Source: Cristatella mucedo (lineage: Eukaryota > Bryozoa > Phylactolaemata > Cristatellidae). From it: DNA of 64,000 bases. Each line of letters opens with the position of its first letter. Position 1 is the first letter of the stretch. The notes under the pieces were generated by a model. It was not told where the DNA came from and searched no databases. It saw only the letters and a program-made list of their open reading frames with translations. Below are positions 1 through 9,957 of this stretch, in pieces. The DNA lies in NCBI GenBank assembly GCA_009760855.2, contig WPIO01000069.1, positions 1,390,501-1,454,500 of the forward strand, written 5' to 3'. The position numbers and the translations under genes are program-made.

Positions 1-340
1 AACAGTCACATCGGATCAAAACTGTATCTTTTAGTCTATCTAGCAGATGTTTTACCATAAATCATGTCTTAGAAATGTATCGCAAAACATTCAATTTTGT
101 CGAATCGAATTGAGAGTTGAAATTGACTATAACAAAAAATTGAAAATAATTCTTCAGCGTTGGTAGGATTGTATTTCATGTTAGAATCTCACACGGTGGT
201 GCTTACAGACATAAACATGTAATGGTTCTTTCATTACTAGTATTAACATAAAGTAATAAATTGTTGAGCTTCCTCAGAGAAATGAATCATTCGATTAACG
301 CTTTACATAAGCTGCATATTAAGCGTTACCAAATGTTCGG
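1..340. other. No gene seen
   Basis: AT-rich, stops in all frames. If the Ig gene continues leftward, this would be intron downstream of the exon 969-1286. No splice-like pair with an open frame was found. Confidence 0.5.
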
Positions 341-776
341 TGGCAACACCTCCAAGCAGCAGGCACAGTGTAAACCAGATATCTGCAGATGAAGGAAGAA
401 TCACACAGACCCACCAAATGCTGTAATAAAAATGTGCATTTTAAGCTTTTTTTAAATTTCGTCGTGTCAAGAGCCGTTGTAACATGCGTCAGCAGTGAGT
501 TCCAGGGTTCTGGAGCAATAATACTAACGTGTGGTCTTCAAGGGTTTTGATTTTCCCAAATGATACGGCTAAGCGATTCGATTAAAACTGAAAAAAGTAA
601 GATTTTTTGCCTGGTGCAGAGGGGTTGTCCAATAGTAGGTTGGAGAAAGAAAAAATTAAGGTCCCAAAAGTAAGTGACACAACCTTGAAGACGATGTGGT
701 GTTTGATTGGTAGCCAGTGCAGGACAGCGAGGAATGATATGATGTGGCATTTGTGCAGTAAAAGTTAAATTTGCCA
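340..776 (-). mobile_element. Old family A LINE fragment, 3' part
   Basis: Reads on the minus strand through the family A C-terminal region and 3' UTR. Recognisable plus-strand landmarks shared with younger copies are GGTAGCCAGTGCAGG near 700, CCTTGAAG near 685, GAGTTCCAGG near 500 and ACCCACCAAATGCTG near 410. Strongly diverged, coding capacity lost, 3' hairpin not recognisable. Confidence 0.6.
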
Positions 777-968
777 ATCTTCATAGTTTTGCACAAACTG
801 AAAGTATTTTTGATCCTAGCGTTTAAGTGACTCTACAATGCACACCCTAACATGAGTAACTGTAGTCAATTTTAATTTATATGAACCACTGTGTGTCATA
901 CTTTATCCAAACAGAAGAACGGGAAGCATTTAGCATTGGCTTCAAAATTAGCAAGCATAGCTACTCAC

Positions 969-1286
969 AAAATATTTGAATGATATAAGGTTTCGATTGT
1001 ACAGAACTGACGTAAGGTGTTGAGATCGATTGACAAAGAACACTCCGCTTACTAAACTCTCGCTTGCACGGAAGCGTCAATACACTGGTAGTGTCTTCCA
1101 CCAATCGAGATCTAGAATAATTGCCTTCGCTAGTCTGCTCAATGTTCTGGTACGCCTGAGAGTCGAGTAGCCATGATATTTTTGCAGGTGGCTTTCCTTG
1201 CAAGGCATGACAAGTGAGTGAAAATGATGCTTCTTGATCCTCAAATATAGCACTAGGACCGGTTATGTACACTTGTAATGGCGGTC
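969..1286 (-). CDS. Exon encoding a C2-like immunoglobulin domain
   Basis: An internal exon of 318 bp (106 codons). On the minus strand it follows ...TTTTGTAG at 1290-1287 and ends before the donor GTGAGT at 968-963. Both junctions are phase 1, typical of extracellular Ig-domain exons. The translation begins GPPLQVYITGPS, then has a B strand SFSLTCHAL, the core tryptophan in AKISWLLDS thirteen residues after the cysteine, and later cysteines in LTLPCKREF and SVLCQSI. This is the pattern of a C2-set domain of a cell-surface or secreted adhesion/receptor protein. It lies 181 bp downstream of the V-like exon 1468-1854, so the two form a V-C2 pair. Function beyond extracellular recognition or adhesion cannot be inferred. 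The exon is fully open and the splice sites are good, so I believe it is real. Confidence 0.8.
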
Positions 1287-1467
1287 CTACAAAATTTAAA
1301 GTCAACATGATCGAACAACAAACTGAACTGCAGTTTAATTAATGAGTCTTCAAATCTCAGCTGTGCTTGTAATACAATTTTGATGATACACTCAAGCAAA
1401 AGGATTCAGCTTCGCGAGGAAAAAACAGTTCGTCTTTGCAACAGATGTGGTTGACTAACTGACTTAC
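1287..1467 (-). other. Short intron between V-like and C2-like exons
   Basis: Bounded by GTAAGT at 1467-1462 and TTTTGTAG at 1294-1287, phase 1, 181 bp. It is the only short intron between two confident exons here; the other gaps between confident exons exceed 14 kb and are filled with LINEs. Confidence 0.7.
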
Positions 1468-1854
1468 TCATTACGTCGATGCTGAAAGGGAAATATGACT
1501 CCTTGTCCCCGATTTGAACGTAGCAGGAATAATCTCCTTCTAAATCTACAGTTACATGTTGGAAAATAACAGTCAGGTCATAGTGTCCTCGAACATCGAT
1601 TAGTTTGGGCATTAGATCACATGTCGTGCTGGCTCGTTTGAATGCAGGTTTTGCTAATTCGGAAATCGATAGTCTAGCTGCTATGCATGTCAGCTCATTC
1701 GTGTCGCCGCCCACGTTGTTTATTGACCGAATTCCCACCGAAGGTTGATCAGCTTTGTCCGTACAAAATATCTGACAAGTAATTTTTTCCGACCGGCTAA
1801 GCCCCAACAGAATTGGTCGACCGAGAACATTCCTATTCGATATTTCACAAACAT
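1468..1854 (-). CDS. Exon encoding a V-like immunoglobulin domain
   Basis: A 387-bp exon (129 codons) after acceptor TTTTAG (AG at 1856-1855) and before the strong donor GTAAGT (1467-1462). Phase is 1 at both ends. Visible Ig features: cysteines in KITCQIFC; an extra Cys pair region ELTCIAARL / STTCDLM; an E strand YDLTVIFQHV; and the classic F-strand motif DLEGDYSCYV, followed by a G strand PFSIDV. It aligns over the E-F strands with the exons at 16653-17051 and 38554-39021, so the three are paralogous domains. It is the only one of the three that keeps the F-strand cysteine. The next exon downstream is the C2-like one at 969-1286, joined by a short 181-bp intron free of LINE sequence. Confidence 0.82.
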
Positions 1855-2204
1855 CTAAAACAGAATTGTGGTGTCAGACATTACTTTGAAGGTTTGTTAT
1901 CGAATATTTCACTCAATTTATGTGAATCTAGTTTAAAAAATACTGGAAATTGACAAATACGGCAAATGATCAAAATTTGTGGCCAGCCTTAGGAGGCAGA
2001 ATTTGAACTACAGGTGAAAAAGGTACATGTTAGGTGAATTATTAACACATGTTTAATGAAGCAACTCACCAACAGCTAATGATTTACACAACCTCTAAAT
2101 TTTCTCTTATAGACGGCTAAACACAGTTTGTAATTTCTGTTAATATGAAAGTAAAACTTAACTAAGACCATAGCTATTTCAGTCAAATGTAGAAGCACTA
2201 GAAT

Positions 2205-3655
2205 CTGGCTTAATAGCTAATCCCTCCACAGAGTCAGCATTGTTTATGGTATACAACGACCTAGTTAGGAATGCTGACATTGGTAGAGTGTCTCTACTTG
2301 TTTTGCTCGATCTTTTGGCAGCTTTTGATACTATCGATCTCACAGTTCTTCTAGGGCGCCTCCAATCAGGCCTGGGCTTCACTGACATTGCACTGCAGTG
2401 GTTCAAGTCCTATGACAGTGGGAAACTCCAGGATATTGACATGAATGGACAAAGATCAGCTGAGGTACCACTGAAATATCAGGTACCTCAGGGCTCGTGC
2501 TAGGTACAGTTCTTTTCACGGTTTACACTCTCCCTCTTGCTGATGGGATTGCCAAGCACAATCTAGGCAGTCACTTCTATACTCATAACACTCAGTTGTA
2601 CCTTTGCTTTGATCCCTCTAAGCCTTCGAGAACCTCAAATTCTCTTAACTCACTTTCTGAATGTAGTGATGACATCCCCAAATGGATAGCGGCAAATTTT
2701 CTAAAATTAAATGATGATTTAAATAACTTACTAGTTTAGGGAAAACTCAATGTGATTCAGAAATTATAAAGGCTGAAGCTCAAAGTTAGCTCTGCCAGAA
2801 TATCTCTTGTTGAATCTGCTGGAAATCTCTGTGTCACGTTTCAAAGTTACCTCTCGTTAGAAAACTCGTCAGCTCCACCCAAAGACAAATCTGCCTACTT
2901 TCAGCTACATAGCATTACTAAAATTTTGAATTTTTTAGATAAGGATGCCACGTCCAAGTTGGTCCATGCATTCGTTACATCCGGTCTCGACTTCTGCAAC
3001 TCACTGCTTACTGGCCTGCCAGGATGTGCGATCAGGCGAATACAGCTGGTGCACAACTCAGCCGCTTGGCTTGTGTGTCGTGAGCGTGGCAGTTGCCACA
3101 TCACATCAGTTCCAGCCGACCTGAACTGGCTACCCGTCAACCAACGGATCGACTTCAAGTTTTTCTCGCTGGCTTTTAGGTCACTTTATTCTTTCGCCCG
3201 AGCCTATCTCTCAGATCTTCTACCCCACCAGGCCTAGCATCATACCATCCACTTTTCGGAATCCAACAGTCTACCAATACCTCGTACCAACCACAAATTT
3301 TTTGGAGACTGCATTTAGTTCGTTCGCTCCCAAAGCTTGGAACTGCCTCCCGATTTGCGACCGAACATCCCCTGACTTGAGCACATTTAAAAAGAACTTA
3401 ATAACAGACCTATTTAATGGGTCCCTGAGATTCCTCGTTCATATGCTTATTAGTACTGACAATGTGCATGCTGCTAGTAACCACATTTGCATGCTGAACC
3501 TGTGTATGTCTTCCTTAACAATGTTATTCATGTTTTTGTTTATCAAGCATGATTTTACTCACTATTCAATTTAATTTCCCTCTGCAGCAAATGCAAAGCG
3601 CCTAGAAAGATAACGAGTTCTCTGAGGGTGCTTGGGGAAGTGCATTATTTTTATA
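2205..3655 (+). mobile_element. Family A LINE, 5'-truncated, RT to 3' tail
   Basis: A CR1/L2-like copy starting inside the reverse transcriptase. Blocks in order: RT palm LLAAFDTIDL (about 2310-2345); the catalytic YADD box, here decayed to YTHN near 2578; C-terminal block LDFCNSLLTGLPG (about 2985-3030) and NWLPVNQRIDFK (about 3123-3160); then the last coding block around 3310-3420. The 3' end has the family hairpin (AAGCGCC near 3597, paired to GGTGCTT near 3625) and an AT-rich tail. Several stops and frameshifts; inactive. Confidence 0.85.
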
Positions 3656-3659
3656 ATTA

Positions 3660-3880
3660 TTGTTGAAATAGAAAATCAATGTTTCCTTAGTAGTTTGATC
3701 TGATCGGAGGGTTGAATAATCTACTTATTTCTCAGGGTCTTTTAATACAAGGCAAAGTAGTTAAACTAATTATTTTGCCCAGGGCTACCTTAACAGCATT
3801 GTTTCGCTAAATCTTGAGGGGAGTTACAGAACCAGAGCAGCTTTGCAATACTTGATGTCAAGCTTGTGGGCGCCATTTGA
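3660..3880. other. Unique spacer between two LINEs
   Basis: About 220 bp between the 3' tails of a plus-strand family A copy and a minus-strand family B copy, so the tails converge. No ORF or repeat recognised. Confidence 0.4.
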
Positions 3881-6569
3881 TAATGTAATTTAATGTAATT
3901 AATCTCCGTCAGTGACTCCACAAAGTCATAAAGACCATGTGGGTGTTACGCAGGAGAGTTCTGTATAGCCCACTCACAGCCTAAGCGGCTTTCGGTACGC
4001 ATTCGGTAGCCAAAAGACTTCGTCTCACGCAACAAAGAGAAAGTGGGAAGCATAGCAGAATTAGGAGAGCAGTTAAGGTAGTGAGTAGCATAGAATTAGC
4101 AGTTCAGGACCATTGAAAAAGATGTGCCATAGTCGGCAGTTGGAGAGTAGTTGTGGTTGCTCAAGAATTGTGGAAGCGAGTTCCACAGTCTAGGACCTGC
4201 AGAGCTAAAGCTTCTGTCGCCAACTGTCTTTAGGCGGTGGAATAAGACAGCTAATTTATTGTCCACACAGGACCTGAGGGCGCGAACAGGCTGAAACTGA
4301 TGCAGCAGTTCAGCTAGGTATGAAGGAGCCAAGCCGTGGCAGGCCTTGTGGGTCAGCTTAACAACTTTGCTCTGTATCCTTTGTTCAACCAGCAACCATT
4401 CTAGCTCTGTCAGCAAAAGAGACACGTGCTCAAACCGCCGGGACTTGAAGACCAGCCTTGCAGCCATATTCATAGTCCGCTGTAGTGGCATAATAGCTTT
4501 CTTTGGTAGCCCAGCCAAAATGGAGTCACAATAATCAAGCCGAGACAGAATTACAGAGCTAGTCAAATTTTTTAAAAGCCACTGTGGGAGACTGCTTCTA
4601 ATCTTGGATAGGGATCAGATGTGATGGCTAGCTGTAGAAGCAGTCTTCTGAATGAAGCTTTTGAAATTGAGGCAGCTGTCGAACACGACACCTAGGTTAC
4701 GAGCACGTGGTGAAGGTCGCACAATAGCATCATCTATTAGAACAGCAAAGCCTTTTAATCCAGCCACACGCTTAGGGTGTCCTATGAGAAGCAGTTCGGT
4801 TTTATCATCATTTAATTTCAGGAAGTTTTCCGACATCCAGGATCGAATATCAGCTAGGCAAGCATTCAGTTTCTCAGTTGCTGCAGCAGACTCCGACGGT
4901 TAAAATGACAAAAAAAACTGAGTATCGTCAGCATAGAAGTGATATCCTATTCCACGGGCCTTAATCACTTTTCCCAGAGGTTGCGTAAAAATGGAGAACA
5001 GCATGGGACCAAGTACAGACCGTTGAGGGACTCCACTAGACCCTTCTTATGTCTGAGACCTGACCTCCACACGACACGGATTGAACACGATCAGACAAGT
5101 ATGATTTAAACCACGCCATTGTTTCGTCTGCTACACTGATCGTGGTTCTCAATCGTTCAAGCAGAACTTTGTAATCAATGGTGTCGAAGGCAGCAGACAG
5201 ATTTAGCAGAGCCAAGGCAGTGACATTCCCGTCGTCGTTGCCACGTAGAATGTCATTGTTAACACGGAGGAGCGCAGTTTGAGTAGAGTGCTGCCTCTTG
5301 AAACCTGAGTGAAAAGTTTCTGAAATTCCATTATTTTCAATATGTTCAACTAGCTGCTTAGCAACAATTTTTTCAAGAATCTTTGATAAGAACGGAAGAT
5401 GGGAAATTGGACGATAGTTTGGTAAGACCTCTATGTCTAATCCAGGCTTTTTAAGAATAGGTCTAACAATTGCCGATTTGAAGGACTTGGGGAAGACCCC
5501 GTTTCCCAAAGAAGCATTAAAAATCTTGGTTATGGCAGGGCTAAGATGGTCTGCTAGTGAAGACCACAGAAATGAAGGTATCGGGTCTTCAGAAGACGAG
5601 CTGTTTTTGCTAGACCTTATTAAGGCAGCCACACCACAGGCAGAAACATCAGAGAACCGTTTAAGAAAGGTCACAGGTTGAGGAACGGTGATTGCTTTGG
5701 TCGGGAGGGGCTTAATGGAGGCACGAATGTGCACAATTTTTTCAGTAAAGAAGGCTGAAAACTTTTCGGCTGAGCCCTTAATATTTAGGGAGTCAGACCT
5801 GGCAGCATTGGCCAGTAAATGGTTCACTGTCTTATAAATCTGTTTAGTGTCCGACGGGCACCAATTCAGTTTTCTTAGGAGAAAAGAAGCCCTGGGTTTT
5901 GTAAGCTTTTGAGTGTAAACTTGAAGGAAGTCTTAAAAATTGATTAGGTCAGCCTCAGACCCCGAATTCTTGAAACGACGTTCCAGCCTGTGCTTAACAC
6001 TGAGCATCTTAAGGAGCTTTTTTTGTAAATTGAACGCAATCTCGACGACTTTGAACGCGGATAGAGCGAACGGGAGCATGCTTATCAAGAGCACTCCTGT
6101 GTGTCATGTCAATCGCATCAGTGAGGGTATCGAGGCGGCCGGTCGAGTCTGAATGCAGATCAAGAAGGCCTGCATCACAAACTGATTTCAAAAACTTGTT
6201 CAAGTCAATGCTCTGTAAATGACGTCGTTTGGCAAATTCGACAGTGCCCTGCATGTACGAGGGAGCAGGAACAGTAAACGAGACCGAGCAATGATCTGAG
6301 AAGGTCAGTGGGCACACCATAAAGTCAGTGGGGAGGACATCCTTAGTGATCACGAGATCTAGAATGTGGCCACTGACGTGGGTTCTATGATTAACGTGTT
6401 GGGCCAAACCAAGATTCTCCAGACAGTCAAGAAATGAGCGGACCTGGCTGTTACTAGGGTTGTCAACGTGAATATTGACGTCTCCTACAATCAGTAGCGG
6501 CCTGTCACACACAAATATTTTAGCGAGGAACTCTGAAAACTCCTCTATAAACAAGTTTGGACAGCCAGC
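3881..6569 (-). mobile_element. Family B LINE, 5'-truncated in the endonuclease, one of the best preserved copies
   Basis: Minus-strand CR1/L2-like element of about 2.7 kb. From its 5' end: C-terminal half of the APE-type endonuclease (6554-6009), with GDVNIH where GDFNIH is expected, followed by SDHCSVSF; an EN-RT linker; RT (5827-5036) with VRPILKKPG, NYRPIS, SGFKRQHSTQ and AAFDTIDYKVL; a C-terminal region (4566-4096) with LDYCDSILAGLPKK and RLWNSLPQF. The 3' UTR holds the family B hairpin (3928-3952) and a TTACA-type tail at about 3881-3897. Homology with the copy at 9960-13456 stops sharply at 6569, marking the truncation. The ORF is cut by several stops and frameshifts. Blocks of 263 and 181 codons remain open, so it is fairly young. 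Confidence 0.9.
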
Positions 6570-7690
6570 ACTACTAATTATTAAAGGAAAGCTGTAGAGG
6601 GTAATTTAGAGAGTCATGAATGAGGGATACACAAATTCAACTGGCTTGTAGTGCATCCTGACCCCCCTCAATGCTCTGTCTAATCAAGTCAATACATGCT
6701 CAGTTGATAACTGTTCGATACGGATAATGAGTTGAGAAGACTGAGTTGTTGTCTGCATTTCTTTTTTTTATTGTTATAAAAATAAAGCAGTATTAGTAAC
6801 AAACTGCTAATTTTACATTTAAAGTTCTTAACATATTAAGTTACCAGAAATGCAACTCGGCTTTGCAATGATCAGGAAACATGCACATCCAAGTTTAACC
6901 TCATCTTTATAACTGAAGCAATTAGGTGACCAAGGTTTGTATCATGAAGTCGGTCTATTTCCTGGGGAGGGGGGCTACAATAGTTTAGAGTTGTATATAG
7001 AATCATTACACTTGTTCATGGTTTATGTGGTTCTAGTAACTTCCTTACGATTACAGCTATGTAGATGGCAGAATGCATTAATATATATATATATATATTC
7101 CTATTTAGTATATATCAATCACCAGATAATTTGCTGAGTGATGTTCGAGCAAATTATTATGCTCACAGCAGCCATATTGCCTAATTATTACCCCACTTTG
7201 AATCTCCTTGGTTTTTAGTATTTTTACTATTAATCTATTTGTAGTTTTGCTTTTAATAATATGTGGTCCATGCTTGCTATAACATTGTAAAACAGCTTGC
7301 AAAAAATAAAGAGTTTGATTACAATCCCGATGAGTCTAGTTTTATAAGATGCAATGCAAGTTATACTTCTCAATTAATAAATAGTAGTTAAATGAAATAT
7401 TGGGTCCCTATTCTAATGGGACGCATTCTAATCTGGTTTTTGCTTTCATCCGCCTTAAGTTCAGCTTCATGAATACCAATTTTTTAAAGACTGCCGTCGA
7501 ACACATGCTCCAAACTCTGACGTGATCTAATGCATACAATCGGTGAAAGCCGAGTGGGACTTCGCTCGCTCTGCAAACATTCATCGGCACCAGCATTACC
7601 GTTTGCGTAAAAAAATATTCTACACTCAACATGACTCGAGGAAACTGCTTGCGGTAAAACCCACCGTGAACTTCCACAGCCTCTGCCTCG
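6570..7690. other. No gene seen
   Basis: About 1.1 kb of AT-rich sequence with an (AT)n tract at 7079-7098. Short ORFs here are low-complexity and show no family motifs. 7400-7690 could hold old repeat sequence, but I could not match it. Confidence 0.4.
7079..7098. repeat. (AT)n microsatellite
   Basis: Uninterrupted AT dinucleotide run of about 20 bp. Confidence 0.9.
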
Positions 7691-9065
7691 TAGTCAATGC
7701 TCGATCTTTCGGCAGCTTTTGATACTGTCGATTACCAAGCCCTTCTTGATCTCCTTTCATCTCGCTTGGGCACCACTGGCACTGCACTGTAAAGGTGCAG
7801 CTCCTATCTCAGAGGGAAACGGCAGAGTATTAGCTTGAATGGACAATGTTCGACCCAGGAACCTTTTAAATATGGTCTACCTTAGGGCGCTCAGCTTCGT
7901 CCTATTCTTTACACCGTTCACTTTCTTCCTCTGGCAAAAGACTGAGACTGCCAAACTCGGTCAAGGTTATCAGTTCTATGGTCACGACACTCAGTCGTAC
8001 CTTCGTTTTTATGAATTCCTGCCCTCCAGCACGTTGGTGCGCTTATTTATTATGTCCACACATTGATGAAAGAAAAAACTCCTAAACTGCATGCCGATAA
8101 GACTAACTTACGAGCGATGGGCACACGAAGTGTGATAAGTAGATTTGAAAGGCAACCGAGGTCTGCCAGCACATGTCCTATCGAATCTTCACGAAATCTA
8201 GGTATCCTATTCCAAAGGGAATTTTTATTTGAAGGCCATGACAGCTACATGGTCACGTCCGTTTGTTTTCAGCACCACAACATTGCTAAAATCCGGGTTT
8301 ATTTAGACAATACTAATAATACTAATAATGTACTTGATAAAACGCCCTCAGAGAACTTAATCTCTCTCTAGGCGCTTTACATTTGCTGCAAAGGGAAATA
8401 GAAGCGGATAAGACATATAAATTGGTCTGTGTATTGGTGCTACCTCGTCTCGACTACTGTAACTCACTGGTTGCAGGTCTACCGGCCTGTGTAATCAGGC
8501 ACTTCCAGACGGCACCAAACCCTGACGGTGCGCTTTTCTGGAGTCAGCCTTGCAGTTGCCATATCACACCACGTCTCGCAAAATTGCACTAGCTACCAGC
8601 CAAGCAAAGTATCGACTTCAAGGTTGTGTGACTCACTTTTAGGTTCCTTTATCATTTTTCTCCACGATACGTTCAAGATCTACTTCCCAAAAAGCTAAGC
8701 TTCGTATCACCAGCTTTTCAGAATGTATTGACCTATACCTCGTAGAAACCTCAAATCCTTCAGAAATCATGCATGCAGGTATCATGCTCGCGATACCTGG
8801 AACTCACTCCCCACTTGGGTCGCGAATCCCCTGAATTGAGCGGATTCAAAAATAAATTGCAAATGCACCTATTCAGTGCAGCATTTATCGGCTCGCTGTG
8901 AGTCGACCTTAATATGCTTTCTAACCCTATGCATGCTGCCACTTGACGAAGTTGCATGCTGAGCCTGTGCTTGCCACAGCAAACCGTGTAATTCTTTTCA
9001 TCGGTCATGTTAATGCTACCCATTTAATTATGTTTCCTTTGCAATAAATGTAAAGCGTCTAGAAT
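7690..9065 (+). mobile_element. Family A LINE, diverged, interrupted by a solo 3' tail
   Basis: Begins in the RT palm (CTCGATCTTTCGGCAGC at about 7702, AAFDTVDYQAL). It runs through a decayed YADD box (YGHD near 7978), SPRNLGILFQ-like sequence near 8200, the C-terminal LDYCNSLVAGLPA block (about 8450-8490) and a 3' UTR ending with AAAGCGTCTAGAATAAG near 9050. An antisense 90-bp family A tail splits it at 8311-8400. Many stops and frameshifts. Confidence 0.75.
8311..8400 (-). mobile_element. Solo family A 3' tail (about 90 bp) nested in another family A copy
   Basis: Reverse complement of the family A terminus: (TTA)n-like tract, then ACGCCCTCAGAGAAC...CTAGGCGCTTTAC, which is the complete 3' hairpin, then about 20 bp of upstream 3' UTR. 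It sits between ATCCGGGTTTATTTAGACAA (left) and AAGCGGATAAGACATAT (right), which are contiguous in other family A copies. It is an extremely 5'-truncated retrocopy. Confidence 0.75.
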
Positions 9066-9109
9066 AAGATTGAGTTCAATCATGAGTGATGTTATTATTA
9101 TTGTTTTTA

Positions 9110-9620
9110 TTCCGATTAAAGTCGATCGAAGATCGATTGAAGAACAAGTGTTTGCATTCCGTTCAAACTGCATCAGCTGGGATTTACAGGAGGTTGAAGT
9201 GCCCTCAATACACGACGAATTATTTGCATCTACGTATATATTTTTGCTGATGCTTCTCTATCCAGACCAAATTGATAATTATGCAGTGCTTTCTGCGCCC
9301 AAATACTACAACTCCAGATGAATTATGGAGCCCTGAGTTCAAATTAAGAACCATATCCACTATGCTTGCAAATTACCCTAAGAGCCAATTTATGATTCGT
9401 GTTAGGTTAATAGCTTCTACTCATGACAAAAAATTATTTTTCCAATACAATCTCCAATCTCGGAGACTAGGAGCAATTCAAGTGATATCATAAAAAAGAC
9501 TTAAGCATCACTTTACATTTAGAGTAAGTCTTAGTTGCAACTTAGGTTTGTTGAAGCTGTACTGGACTAGGATGGCAGCTACACGGATAAAGGCTGCACT
9601 GCCCATGAATGTGGTTCCTT
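9110..9620. other. No gene seen
   Basis: Two overlapping short plus-strand ORFs (9070-9493) show no recognisable domain. Probably spacer between two family A copies. Confidence 0.4.
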
Positions 9621-9624
9621 GTAG

Positions 9625-9957
9625 CACTGCTAAACCGTCAAACCTGCCTAGTTTCAGCTACATAACAAGGCTAAAATACAGGCTTGTTTAGATAATAATA
9701 CCACATATAAGTTGGTCCATGCATTCGTGACATCCTGTCTTGACTTCTGTAACTCTCTCCTTACTGGCCTGCCGGCATGTGCGATCAGGCAGTTGCAGCT
9801 GGTGCAAAACTCTGCAGCTAGGCTTGTCTCTCGTGAGCGTTGCAGTTGCCACATCACACCACTTATCGCCGACCTGCACTGGCTGCCAGTCAAGCATTGA
9901 CTGGCTTCAAGGCTTTATAGCTCACCTTTAGGTCACTTCATTATTTGGCTCCAGCAT
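9625..9957 (+). mobile_element. Family A LINE, left half of a split copy
   Basis: 5'-truncated family A C-terminal region: VHAFVTSCLDFCNSLLTGLP (about 9715-9775), then the QLVQNSAARL and DLHWLPV blocks. It breaks off after ...GGCTCCAGCATAT at 9958, where a family B element is inserted, and resumes at 13457. Confidence 0.8.

Noticed and set aside
2064-2175. Donor GTGAGT with upstream AG on the minus strand as an Ig exon
   Set aside because: TAG stops leave at most a 25-bp open piece; no Ig motif.
5036-5827. 263-codon ORF as a host gene
   Set aside because: It contains RT motifs ([13 protein letters not shown]) of family B and belongs to a truncated LINE.
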